A stretch of DNA of 64,000 bases from Papilionanthe hookeriana x Papilionanthe teres (Eukaryota; Streptophyta; Magnoliopsida; Asparagales; Orchidaceae), in contig CM040428.1 in the NCBI GenBank assembly GCA_022702705.1, positions 55,545,198-55,609,197 of the forward strand, read 5' to 3'. Of this stretch, positions 36,066-45,900 are shown piece after piece. The first letter of the stretch is position 1. Each line of letters opens with the position of its first letter. Under the pieces are notes generated by a model that searched no databases, had not been told where the DNA came from, and saw only the letters and a program-made list of their open reading frames with translations. A program made the translations under genes and the position numbers.

Positions 36066-38408
36066 ACACATATATATACATAGATGTGTATATATATACA
36101 TAGATGTATATATATACATATATGTGTATATACCCATGGATGTATATATATATATACATATATATACATATATATACATAGATATGTATATATATTTGTA
36201 TATATATACATATATATACATAGATGTATATATATGTGTATATATATACATAGGTGTATATATATATACATAGATGTCTATATATATACGTAGATGTATA
36301 TATATATATACGTAGATGTATATATGTGTTTGTGTTTGTGCGCATGCACGCGTGCATATATATACATGGATGTATATCAAGTATGTGTGTGTGTTTGTGC
36401 GCATGCACGCGTGCATATATATACATGCATGTATATCTTTGTGTGTATATATGTGTATATATATCTAGATGTATATGTGTGTGTGTGTGTAATTTAAATA
36501 TAATAAAAAAAATGCTAATCTACTTTTTTTCCTTCATACACTTTAATTAGAAAATAATATTTTAGAGAATATTAATGTGCCATCCGGATGTCGGAAAACG
36601 GCGTGAATCGCACCATGCCCTTTGCACAACTACGTGATATTTTCCCATTCTTCACCCAAAATATTAGAACTTTCTCTTTTTTTTTTAGTAGGAGCTACCC
36701 AAAAAAAAAAAAAAAAAAAAAATCTGAAGAAAAAATGAAGATTTAGGTACTTACCCGATCAATTATTATGTATTTACATATATATCATACAATTGAACTC
36801 TAATTTTTACATGCATGTCATCTTACTTAAGCATAAAAAGGCGCACTTCACTCTTTAAAATTTAAAATGGTGGTATTTTTGATTTGATATGAAGGATTTG
36901 AGTGGTGTAAATGTGAAAAGTAAGGTTTAGATGTCAGATATGTAAGTACATAAGAATTAGGTGGTATGTATATGTAAATACTCCTAAAATTTATTTATTT
37001 ATTTATTGCCTTCTGGGATTACTTTGCTAATTCCGATTTTGCATTGCTAAACTTTTTATATGAAATAAAGCCCAAATTATAATTTATTATAAGAAAAGTA
37101 TAGCTTAATATAATTAACAAAACCTGCATATTATGGCTCACCAGTTCCTCTCACGATCAACTTGCTCAAAATCTATACTTTTGTCAACAATCCGATGAGG
37201 ACTTGTTGCAGTTTTGAAGCGAGAGATGCTGATCCATATCTGACTGTGTAGCATTCTTAGCAGAAGTGAAGGGATGACCATACTATAAAATATGGGGATA
37301 TTCTTCAGATCCTTCGTTGCAAGCAGGTAGAGAGTATGCGCCGCCCATGGAGCTATAACCAGGTACTGCATCGTAACAAGAAATTTTACATATTACATTT
37401 TAGTTCCAAGTATAATTTTTAAGGTTTTTTACAAGCAGACCACAAAATATTTACGTATTTACATCTATGAAATTCAAAGTTTGATATTTAAACTTATAAC
37501 GTTTTGGTGTCATAAGTTTATGATGATGATGATAATGATATTTTTGATGTGATGTTAAAGATTTGAGTGATATGCATGCAAACATGAATGTTTAGATGTT
37601 AGATATCAAACGGTATGTTTGAGCATGAGGCTCTGCTCCGTTGCGTTGCAAAGAACAACAACAAAATCCTTCGCCTTTATTTGGTTCTTTCTGTCTTCAT
37701 GAGTTGCATCGACTACACAGGTATTTATCTTCCTTTTCAGAATGTGAGATCTTCAAGGCTTCAGCCCTTGCTTTGGAACTTTCCTCAAACGTAAAATGTC
37801 GCAGTATTTATGTAAATGTCCCAAAGATAAAAGAGATAAATTAGTTGTTATACATGTATTTGAATATTCGAAAAACATTAAACTTTATGTTAAGAAAATA
37901 ATTTGATCCAGGTATTATCTATCTTTTGCTTCTGGCTACAGTATTTTTTATTTTTTAAAATCCTTCTTTTGAATTTATCTTATCATTTTAACTCAAACTG
38001 CGTGCAAGTATTCTGTCATAATTTTTCTTCTCCTCACATCAATGTTGTAAATAAAAACAAAAAAATTATTACAAAAAGGAAAAGAAATGTTACACGTGAT
38101 CCATCTTGTAAATAAAAAAAAAAAAAAATCAAGCGGGTTCATCATTCTCTATAATAGCGAGATTTTGATCTGACATCCGAATTTTGTTTTTATTTTGGGT
38201 ACTTTTTCTTTCTTTTTAAACAAAACTTGCTCGGTTTAAATTCATGGAGTCAGAATTTATAACATCATGTATCTTCATTACTTGCAAAAATACCAACCCA
38301 GAAAATCCAAAGCTTAGTAGAAAAAATGGTAGTTGGGCTATATATTACCTTGAAGTTTCCAAGCTTCTGCCATGGCCACTCTGTGAGCAATCCTGGTCTT
38401 GAAGCCAT
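30255..38408 (-). CDS. CER1: CER1/CER1-like very-long-chain alkane-forming aldehyde decarbonylase, 10 exons, 626 aa
   Basis: Membrane di-iron enzyme of the fatty-acid hydroxylase superfamily. In known plants CER1 works with CER3 at the ER to make cuticular alkanes from very-long-chain acyl-CoA. Coding exons (minus strand): 38349-38408, 37142-37365, 35164-35396, 33037-33256, 32498-32873, 32313-32420, 31479-31679, 31266-31364, 30600-30773, 30255-30440. They sum to 1881 nt with every phase joining and no stop, close to Arabidopsis CER1 (625 aa). The start is MASRPGLLTEWPWQKLGNFK. His clusters are HRALHH (146-151), HSHHH (159-163) and HSLHH (248-252), plus HPFAEH (176-181). Hydrophobic segments lie near residues 41-57, 99-113, 126-144, 184-197 and 330-344. 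The C-terminal WAX2-type domain covers about 425-626 (VDGSSLAAAV at 430-439, VWLVGDGMDD at 508, NWLPRR at 566). Nine introns are GT-AG except intron 6 (GC-AG). The gene appears functional. CER1 versus a paralogue (CER1-like) cannot be decided here. Confidence 0.93.
32311..32312 (-). other. GC splice donor of CER1 intron 6
   Basis: Exon 6 ends ...CTCAACCAG and the intron begins GCATGT. Joining CAG to the acceptor after TTCTAG (exon 7 starts TCAAAAGAG at 31679) keeps the conserved NQ.KELNG alignment with CER1. The nearby GT (4 nt downstream) would shift the frame into a stop. The CAG before GC fits the strong exon-side consensus that GC donors usually need. Confidence 0.8.
33429..33461. repeat. 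33-base poly-T tract in CER1 intron 3
   Basis: An uninterrupted T run on the plus strand, A on the transcribed sense strand of CER1. It may be the tail of a retroposed sequence or a slippage tract. Confidence 0.8.
34497..34612. repeat. (CT)n and TATG-type microsatellites in CER1 intron 3
   Basis: A short ctctctct run at 34496-34511 is followed by tctatctatgtctgtatata and tatgtatgtatatatgtgtg words to about 34605. Confidence 0.6.
34808..35039. repeat. Foldback MITE-like repeat, copy d, CER1 intron 3
   Basis: The right arm is atatgaattgggtgatatct then atgtaaatgcccc (ending about 35039). The left arm cagttcttatctattcatat and tttttacatatatgc is its decayed mirror. The centre gatgtgacatgaaagatttt is shared with copies e and f. 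Confidence 0.6.
35112..35136. repeat. 25-base poly-A tract in CER1 intron 3
   Basis: An A run on the plus strand (T on the CER1 sense strand), only about 28 bp inside intron 3 from the donor of exon 3. It is close enough to be worth noting for splicing. Confidence 0.8.
35424..35660. repeat. Foldback MITE-like repeat, copy e, CER1 intron 2
   Basis: The left arm atttacatacatatcactaa ttaattcttatgtatttaca is mirrored by the right arm aaaggaattggatggcatgt ttgtaaatg (ending 35660). The second arm pair is tttttacatatatgtcacc against gggcggtataaatgtaaaaa. It is the best-preserved copy and defines a length near 237 bp. It lies about 30 bp from the exon 3 acceptor. Confidence 0.65.
35665..35874. repeat. 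Foldback MITE-like repeat, copy f, CER1 intron 2
   Basis: This is a tandem neighbour of copy e. The right half repeats copy e almost word for word, including the flank tctgtaatgatat, and the left arm is shortened. The pair probably arose by unequal duplication rather than two insertions. Confidence 0.6.
36036..36490. repeat. Compound (TA)n/TACATA microsatellite, CER1 intron 2
   Basis: About 450 bp of tatatacata, gatgtatata and gtgtgt words, almost entirely alternating purine and pyrimidine. Two copies of tgtttgtgcgcatgcacgcg then tgcatatatatacatg (36333-36368 and 36392-36428) lie inside. Open frames on both strands across it are translations of the repeat, rich in Tyr, Ile and Cys, and are not genes. 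Confidence 0.9.
36748..36985. repeat. Foldback MITE-like repeat, copy g, CER1 intron 2
   Basis: The left arm is acccgatcaattattatgta then tttacat. The right arm is acataagaattaggtggtat then gtatatgtaaata. The centre gatttgatatgaaggatttg matches copies d, e, f and h. Confidence 0.6.
37428..37628. repeat. Foldback MITE-like repeat, copy h, CER1 intron 1
   Basis: A decayed copy: left arm tttacaagcagaccacaaaa then tatttacgtatttacatcta, centre gatgtgatgttaaagatttg, right arm gatatcaaacggtatgtttg. Confidence 0.5.
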
Positions 38409-38473
38409 GAACCTCTCCCAAGCTCTCTATTCTTTCAGCTACTGCAACTATGAGCACTTTCTTCCATGTGGTC

Positions 38474-38481
38474 TATTTAAA
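38474..38481 (-). promoter_or_regulatory. Candidate TATA element of CER1
   Basis: The minus strand reads CTTTAAATAGACC, with TTTAAATA lying about 66-73 nt upstream of the CER1 ATG at 38408. The spacing would give a short leader of about 35-45 nt. It is inferred from position and sequence only. Confidence 0.4.
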
Positions 38482-38516
38482 GATGGAGGAAAAACTGAAA
38501 AAAAGATTTTTTTTTG

Positions 38517-38760
38517 GAGCATTTACATGCATACCCTACAATTCTTATGTATTTACACATCAAAAACTTAAACCTTCATATTTACATATATATCCTACTC
38601 ATTCCCTTCATGCAAAATCCAAATGATCACTATCATTATCTTTTGAACAATGAGCAACACATTTTTACACATAAGTTTATGACACCGAAGTGTTGTAAGT
38701 GTAATAATCTAATTATGGGGGTTAGATATGTCAAGTCATAAGAATTATAATGCATGTACC
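38517..38760. repeat. Foldback MITE-like repeat, copy i, CER1 promoter
   Basis: The left arm gcatttacatgcatacccta caattcttatgtatttacac is mirrored by the right arm tcataagaattataatgcat gtacc (ending about 38760). It begins only about 35 bp upstream of the candidate TATA element, so it forms the proximal upstream region of CER1. Confidence 0.6.
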
Positions 38761-38925
38761 TGGCGCGTAGGCGCAACTCTCTCTGTCGGGCGGGCGAGCA
38801 CCCGACACCAATGCGCCAATATGTGGCGCCAAGGCGCCACATTCTTTGTTCCTCCAATGGGGTTTGGCGCCTAAGCGCCAAGATCAGGCGCCATGGAGCC
38901 ATAGAGTGGCGCCTTGGCGCCAGTT
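38758..38925. repeat. GGCGCC palindrome cluster upstream of CER1
   Basis: Six GGCGCC hexamers plus several aggcgc/gcgcca half-sites occur in 170 bp. The 16-mer TGGCGCCAAGGCGCCA (38824-38839) is present as its exact reverse complement at 38907-38922. This is a CpG-rich island in an AT-rich neighbourhood, about 350-520 bp upstream of the CER1 start codon. Frames on both strands here show no protein homology. Confidence 0.75.
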
Positions 38926-38959
38926 CAACTCCAAGCTCCAATGCTCCATTCTCTCTGTT

Positions 38960-40350
38960 TCGCTCTATTTTTCGTTCCAATTTGCTCCATTTGCTTTACC
39001 TATTATACATGCAATGAAAAACATGAAAATACCTTCCATTAAAGTGCAATATTATCAAAAATAAGTAATAAATGTAAAAGGAAAATTAATACGTTTGAAT
39101 GACATGTCAAAAATCCTCCAAACTTAAATATTACTTGTCCTCAAGTATTACTATAATTTTTAAAACTTATTGATTTGAGGTAATGTGTTTCTTCAAGCTT
39201 TTTATAATTTTACTTTTAAAAATGTTATAGTGCAATCTAGGGGAACTTTTAACAAATAGGACTAGAACTAAAGTATCAGAGTATTTACTATTCAACTTAG
39301 GAAACCTAATTTTCTATTTACTTAAAATCAAATTGTAATTTGTCAAACATAGGATTCCTAAAAAGTATTAAAGACATAATTTAAACCTCTCTATGCTAAG
39401 CTTTGACTAATATAAAAAATAATCAAAATTAAGATTGTAATTAAGTTTTCTTATTAAGAAAATTCAAGTGAAACTAATTTTTTATCATGCATACCCTCAA
39501 GCTTATACTAACTTTTCATTTTTTCTATTTATCTTTTTCTTTGATTTTGTTTTTTTTTTCAGGATCATTTTCAATTCTTTTTTTTTTTTTTTGATTTTTT
39601 CTATGTGTATATCTAGATCGATCTTTAATGATTTTAAATTTCACTATCCTTTTCTTGAAGTTAAAAACTTATCACTTTCTCTTAAAAATAGTTAATATTT
39701 GTTTAAAAATAAGTTTAATAGAAGCTAAATTCATATGAAGTATAAATCCAGGAATTTTAGCTTTTCAAAGATACAAATTATTTTTAGCATTAGAAAATCA
39801 TTTTCCTTTAATTTCCTACTAAATGTCTTAGCTTTAGGGCAATCCTATTTTTATAAAATCTCAACTAAATTCTCTATTACACTCTCAAAATTAAAACTAT
39901 AGTTCCCTAAAGGTAACAATACTATCCTTAAATCATTTTTAAAATAATATTAATTTAAAAGGTTAATTTGTTGAGCCCAAATAAAGTTTAATTTTAAAGT
40001 TTTTCTTCCCTCCCCCCCCCCCCCAACTTATGTTTTTAAAACAAGTATAAAATTAATTTGCAAGAATATATAGAGCGAAAAAAATCTACTTACATTTATC
40101 AGAAAAAGTGCAGGTAAATGTAGAAAAGCTAACATGCATTAGTACATGTACATAAATAAATTCCAGCTCAATAAATTTAACATGAAATTGCTAAATAAAA
40201 TTAAACTATAAGTAATCACATCATTCCAACAAATGCAGAAAATAAACAGGCCAGTACAAATGTCCAACACGCACAGAATACATGTAGACATCCAGAGGTA
40301 ACTAATAAAGCATAAGTAAATACAACCACTACAACCTATATGAAAATAAT
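38960..40350. other. No gene seen; 13-base C run
   Basis: AT-rich, with T-runs near 39550 and 39580 and a run of 13 C at 40012-40024. No frame or element is recognised. Confidence 0.4.
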
Positions 40351-40358
40351 TCCTACTC

Positions 40359-40900
40359 TTACTCCTCTCCATCATCATCATCATCATCGTCCTCCTCCAT
40401 AGGTTTTTGCCGCTCAAATGTCTGATATTGAGGATATGTAGGAAACTCTACTAGATTATGACCACCCGACGTATTATGCCTTCTAAGAACTTCTATCAAA
40501 GACCTATGGAACCCAGATTCATATTCTCTGTTATGGATTTCCAAATTTCCCAAAAGTTCCACAACATTAGATATTTGTTCCTGCATATAAACAAAATCAT
40601 CTCCTAATTTCTCCAAACGACTACTAATATAATCCAAGGTGGCAGGAGGGAGAGTAGAAGCATGTGAAGTAGAGGGCTCAGAAGTAGGTGGAGCACATAA
40701 GATCAACCCCCAGATTAAAATGCAGCATGCTTCAAATAGAGATCCACATTAGCCTTACTAATAGGCTTCAGTAGATGTAGTAATTCTTTCCAGCTCTCAA
40801 AACCTACACCAGGCTGCTGTCACAAAGTAAAGATGAGTTAAAGGAAGCCTAACCTTGTTTTAGTACCTCCCTTAGAAGCACTGATGATAGTCTTATAAAT
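40359..40900 (-). pseudogene. Retroelement-like protein C-terminal part ending in an Asp run
   Basis: The minus-strand frame from 40706 to 40359 is 115 codons. It is rich in Ser, Thr and Pro at its start (PPTSEPSTSHASTLPP), then a helical stretch (LEKLGDDFVYMQEQISNVVE), and ends EEDDDDDDDGEE encoded by an atc repeat at 40371-40391. Upstream on the same strand, other frames (40707-40820) give WKELLHLLKPISKANVDL. The pattern resembles the ends of plant retroelement-encoded proteins, but I cannot name the family. No intact start region is present. Confidence 0.35.
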
Positions 40901-40910
40901 TAGGGAGTCA

Positions 40911-42000
40911 TGTTGACCTCATTTTTGATGATGTCTAATTCTTTCTCCTAGAGCCTAGGATCTAGCCTTTGGACTCACCTATTTGACCATCGTAGAAGAC
41001 TAGTGATGAGACCTATCATTTTAGGAAACTCAAACTACCTCTTAACTCTTTTTGTGAAGCCTCATATGTGTGGCCCCAAGAACTCAATTCTTAGTTGCAA
41101 GGGCTAAGAACCAACATGTGGAGGCACGAAGAGTGTTCCCGTAGGGTTTAAAAGCTTTAGGACACCCTTTATGACTTTCGTACATTTGCACCGCAAATCG
41201 ATGAACTTGTCCAAACGATCTCGGATGATAGAACAGACTGCGCCGGTGCGTCCGGAACGTCGATTTTAGACAGGAAAGACACCCATATTGTTCGGGTTCG
41301 TTGCACGGAAAAAATGCTCAGATTATTATTTGACACGATTATCAAAATATAGTCAAACGAGCCTAGATGACGAAACAGATTGCGCCGGTGCGTCCGGAAT
41401 GTCGATTTTACTTAGGAAAGACATTCACATTGCTATGATTCCGAGCATGAATAAATCGCGTGCAAATTAATATATTTAAATAATAGAATGCAATAAAATA
41501 AACAAATTAATAAAAATAACCAAAATCTCTAATTTAAACCCACGCTCATGCCTCTCCCTTACGTGTAGCTCGGCCCCCTACTTCCCAGGCGTGCCCTAGC
41601 TCGCACGCAAGCCCGCAGCTCGCCCGCCCTCCTCTTCCCAATTATGGCTCGAGCCGAGCCCTAATTCGCACATTTTCTGGTTCGATCGTGAACCCCAACG
41701 CAGCTGACCGAGCCCCGATTCTCCCTCTGCTCACTCACTCCAGCCGCACACGACATTCCTCGCACGCTCGCCTCCTCGAGCCCCGCTAGACCGAACGACT
41801 CCCACTCGCGAACCTGCCTCGTGTCTCACCCTTCTCCTTCTCGTGGCCACATTTCCTCCTCATAAGTGCTGCATTTTCTTCTCACGTCACTTGGTTCGGC
41901 TACCTCACCGTGGTAGGTAAGACCCCCCTTTCTCGCTTGCCTATATAAGGCCCAGTTGGGATGAGGTTTTGGTTGTTGAAATTTTGACAAAAGAGGGGAG
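40911..42000 (+). mobile_element. Family B LTR-like repeat, copy 2
   Basis: It starts TGTTGACCTC at 40911 just after gggagtca. Landmarks in order: ttgatgatgtctaattcttt, agactagtgatgagacctat, aactcaaactacctcttaac and tttgtgaagcctcatatgtg. Then come two tandem units with cagattgcgccggtgcgtcc-type text (41195-41295 and 41340-41450), a GC- and C-rich leader (41540-41900) and TATATAA at 41942-41948. The orientation of the TATA box supports plus-strand transcription. The right end is undefined. Confidence 0.7.
41942..41948 (+). promoter_or_regulatory. Candidate TATA box of family B LTR
   Basis: The sequence ctatataaggccc stands alone in GC-balanced sequence right after the C-rich segment. It is inferred to be the LTR core promoter from its position. 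Confidence 0.4.
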
Positions 42001-42619
42001 GTGCTACCAAAGTTGTTTCTGGATTGCTGTAGTTGTTGACTTGGATTTTTGCCATCCTTCTTCCCTCATTTCTCTAAGCTAGACAAGGTGATTCCTTCTA
42101 TCTAGAAAGCATTTAGAAGTAACAGTTCTTCTCCTTTGCTCTTAGTTAAAAAAAAAGAGCAGACTTCTTCCTTCTTTGGTTGCAAGCTTGATAGGTTTGT
42201 CTGTCCACTGTTTCTTTTGCTTTTGATTAGCTTTGAAATTTCTAAGTTTTTGCAACGTCTTTTGATAGAGATGAGAAAATAGCGGTAGTTTTTTTCTTTT
42301 GCGTGCTGAAGCAAAAATTACATGGCTCGGATTTTTTTTAAAGTTGATTGGCCTTATAGAAATCATAATTTATTCAAGTTAATTTTGTGCATACTAAAAG
42401 ATGTTATGCGGATTAACTTAAAGATATAAGTTATCTTAACTTGTTTTTGAACAAAGGAACACAAGCTTTGTCCAAAGAAAATGATGTGAAACGCTACCAT
42501 TGTATTCCATCTCATGACTATCATTTCATATACATCAAGTTTATTACCTATGTAGTTGTTGTCATATTTTTTTTACAACTAGTCTCGCAACTAGTCTCAC
42601 ATTAATCTATGTGGAGGTG

Positions 42620-42890
42620 ACACCTTTGCAAAATTTGAAATTTTGGGATGACAGATTTGTAAAAATCTAAAACTTTATGGTGGTATATTTGCAAAATCTG
42701 AAACTTTATGATGGTATATTTGTAAAATCTGAAATTTTATGGAGGCATACGTGCAAAATCTGAAACTTTATGGAGGCATATTTGTAAAATCTGAAATGAT
42801 GGGTAACATTTTTTCAAAATCTGAAGGTTTGAGGGTTTTATTTGAAAAATCTGAAAACTCTCATATTCAATTTGTAAAGTTTACAAATGC
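42620..42890. repeat. ~37-bp tandem array
   Basis: The unit atttgtaaaatctgaaactt tatggaggcat is repeated about seven times with small changes. It gives a stop-free frame at 42739-42936 that is a translation of the repeat. Confidence 0.75.
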
Positions 42891-42897
42891 CCCTTAT

Positions 42898-43470
42898 TTG
42901 GAAAGATTAAATGTCTTATTTTCTAGCTTATCTTGATGGTTTTATCTACTGCTTGTTAGCTGATTTGGAGGGCTTTTCTTAATGTTTTTGTGGCACATTT
43001 TGGACTTATATGGATGTTATTCGGAAATGTTTAAAATACCTCTCTTTTAGGGATTGGTTTGCCTATCATTTCGAAGCTTTAAATGCCATATTTTCTAGCT
43101 TATTTTGATGATTTTACCTACTGTTTGTTAGCTGATTTGGAGGGTTTTTCTTAATGTTCTTGTGACACATTTTGGACTTATATAGATGCTATTCGGAAAG
43201 GGTTAAAATGTCTCTCTTTTGGGGATTGGTTTGCCTATAATTTGAAAGTATTACATGTCATATTTTCTAGCATATTTTGATGGTTTTACCTACTGTTTGT
43301 TAGCTGATTTAGAGGTCTTTCCTTAATATTTTATGGCATATTTTGGACTAATATGGATGTTATTCAGAAATGTTTAAAATGCTTCTCTCTTGGGTTTCAT
43401 TTGTCTATCATTTGGAAGAATTAAATGCTATATTTTCTAGCTTATCTTGAGGGCTTTGCCTACTGATTTG
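42898..43470. repeat. ~172-bp tandem array, just over three units
   Basis: The landmark ttttctagctta recurs near 42920, 43095, 43263 and 43434, i.e. 168-176 bp steps. Each unit also carries gttagctgattt, aatgtttt, ggcacattttggactta, tggatgttattcggaa and tttgcctatcattt. Confidence 0.8.
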
Positions 43471-43479
43471 GAGTTGGTT

Positions 43480-44930
43480 TGTTAACTGATTTTGAAGGGT
43501 TCATATAATCGTTTCGAGATGGTTTTCCAATGATTTTGGACATTTAAAATCGATGTTTTAGCATTTATACGAGAGCTATTCGTGAAATTTAAAATTGTTA
43601 TTCGTGCAGCTTGATATTGTTTGAAGTGTTTTAAAGTGTTGTTTGTGGGCCAATTTTGGAGCGGTTTTGGCACCATTTTGGCACTGTTTTTGGGTGCTTT
43701 TGTTGATCGATTTGGGGCAATTTATGCACAATTTTGTGGTGCTTTTGTGGGTTGATTTCGGAGCAGTTTGAGTACTGTTTTAGGTATTTTTAACATTACT
43801 TTAGGTTTTGCCCACTTTTACTTTGAGTTTTGAAAGCGGGCTAGTCTCTTTTCCTCTCTCGTCGTTTTGTTGATTTCTCTTTCTTGCTAAACGGTTAAGT
43901 CAAATACTGAGAATTTTTTATTTAATTTTTCTGGAAGGCACATATAGATATCTGAGGATTAGTTGAAAAAAATACTTAATTAAGAGTAGAACACCTTAAA
44001 TCACTTCAAGCACAAGTTAAAGCGTAGAAGCCATAGATTTTTAGGAGCACACCCTAAATGAGAGTCCATCTACCTAATCCTCAGTAGTCCATCTACCTAA
44101 TTTTCAGTTGAGACTTCTTAAATTTAGGAGCACACACTAGGTGAGAGTTCATCCACCTAATTTTCAAATAATGAAGCTAGACACTCGATCCTAATTCATA
44201 AACTGATTAAGACATTAGACATGAGGATGCACTGAGATGAAGTTCACGCTTCCTTAACTAAATCAATTGTGAAATTCTTATCATGACTTAACCTACAACT
44301 AAACCCAACGCTCCGGATTCGAGTCAATCTTACACTCAAATTCTCCTGGCAATTGGGGACATTCCAATGTCACATATAAATCATCTCCCTTGGTCATTTA
44401 TACGTGATATTATGTTTTGTTTTATTTGTTTGTCTTTCCTACGATTTGCTCCGAGTTTTCGTGGGTCACTTGGGGTTCCCCTCGAGTCTTTCATATATAT
44501 GAATGCGTGCTTACTTTCACTTGTTAAACTCTTTACTTTCTCACTTGTATTTGCCAATGCTAACCCCATTTACAGGAACATTAATAATAATAATAATAAC
44601 AGGTACCCAAAGTTTACAGTACATTTATAGTGTTTTAATGCATTTCTTTTTAGTGCTTTCTACTGTACATTCTTATATTATATCCTGTTTATATTTCACT
44701 GCTCTTACTTACTGTACACTTTACTGCATTTCCCTTTATGCTGCCTTTTTTTAATTTTCTGTACTTTACACTGTTTTCATTTACTACACTTTCTTACAAC
44801 ATGTTTAGTTTATGTATGCTTTAAATTAACTATAAAATCTTTAGGATATAGTCTGATTTAGGAGATACACAGTAGCAAATCACATACTTAACAATATTCC
44901 ACACTCACATATAACACATTAAATCTAAAA
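43480..44930. other. No gene seen; short duplication
   Basis: T/G-rich sequence to 43800, probably the tail of the preceding LTR-like repeat. Around 44035-44165 the phrase aggagcacac.ctaa.tgagagt then catctacctaattttca is duplicated. An (AAT)n run is at 44580-44600. No protein is recognised. Confidence 0.35.
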
Positions 44931-45877
44931 CTACTATTACATGAAGCATAAAACAAATTCTCGTGGGCATCACAACGACGATGCAGCGAACGTGGAATGA
45001 TGATCTACAATAGTACGGTAAATTCCACGGCAGATAAACATTTTCCTTAGTTTAAATAACAAGTTATAGGATTTCGAGATAGTTTACTTAGCGCAATGTA
45101 AATTCTCGTCTTGTCTTTTAGACTTTTGCACAATCATGTTGTGCAATATAAGTCCCAACACTTTTATGATACCGAGGTTGCCGTACGGTACGATATTAAT
45201 CCTCCTATCTTTCTAGGCTATTTGCTTGATCAGATATCGTGCGAATGTAAGTCATAAATTCTAAAATAAATTACATGATTAAACAATAAATAACATCATT
45301 TCAAAGACATAAAGCCAAATAATAGGATAGTTGAGAGGTCACTGGGGTTTTCCTCGGATCTGTGGTTTCTGCTATTCTTTTCTTCTTTGGATTCTTTAAA
45401 ATATTTTTCCTACTCGAGCCATTCCCTTTTGATTTTTCCATGTCCAATCATGAAAACCTAAACTTTAAAAATCTTGAAGATAAAACCACTGATCTTAATC
45501 GAGAGTTTTCTTATGTGACTTCGGTTTTTTAAGATGTAATTAACTATGCGTGCTCGTCGCTATAGCAGAACTACTAACCTGTGTAAAATAAACCCTATCT
45601 AATCCTTATATTAGGTAGAGGAATTTATCTGCCTCACAAAAGCGTTTCGCAGATCAAACGAATGTCACAAAACTCTTTAGCTAGGTGTTGCTCTACTATT
45701 AAGCTGATATGCATATTCTTCTGGATAGCTAGACACTTGCAGTATTACGCTCAACCATCCAAACTATCATATATCATTTAAAATTTAAATATTATTTTTA
45801 AAATCAAAATCACTTACATATATATTAAAAATATTTTTAAAATTAAATCCATTTTTTCAAAAATTCTCTGGCTGACA
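44930..45877 (+). mobile_element. Family A LTR, copy with primer-binding site
   Basis: Its right border is defined by the CA at 45876-45877, then aattc and a primer-binding site. It shares landmarks with 53760-54366 in the same orientation: ccaaataataggat, atcgagagttttctta then aagatgtaattaactat, cgcagatcaaacgaatgtca and caaaact. It shares others with the inverted copies at 13453 and 59220. The left border is not defined; matching to the other copies starts near 44930. Confidence 0.65.
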
Positions 45878-45882
45878 AATTC

Positions 45883-45900
45883 TGGCGACTCCGCTATGGA
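45883..45900 (+). other. Primer-binding site, tRNA-Arg type
   Basis: TGGCGACTCCGCTATGGA starts with TGG and CGACTCC, complementary to the CCA end and acceptor stem of plant tRNA-Arg. This primer is reported for Ogre/Tat-like Gypsy elements. It lies 5 bp beyond the LTR end, as in those elements. Confidence 0.7.

Noticed and set aside
35952..36550. Frames of up to 154 codons rich in Tyr, Ile and Cys on both strands
   Set aside because: They translate the TA/TACATA microsatellite in CER1 intron 2.
38636..39017. Frames on both strands upstream of CER1
   Set aside because: They run through the GGCGCC palindrome cluster; periodic Arg/Ala content comes from the repeat.
22764..42000. The two plus-strand family B copies as the LTR pair of one element enclosing CER1
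   Set aside because: They are 18 kb apart, clearly diverged, and enclose a host gene and other nested repeats; independent insertions are simpler.
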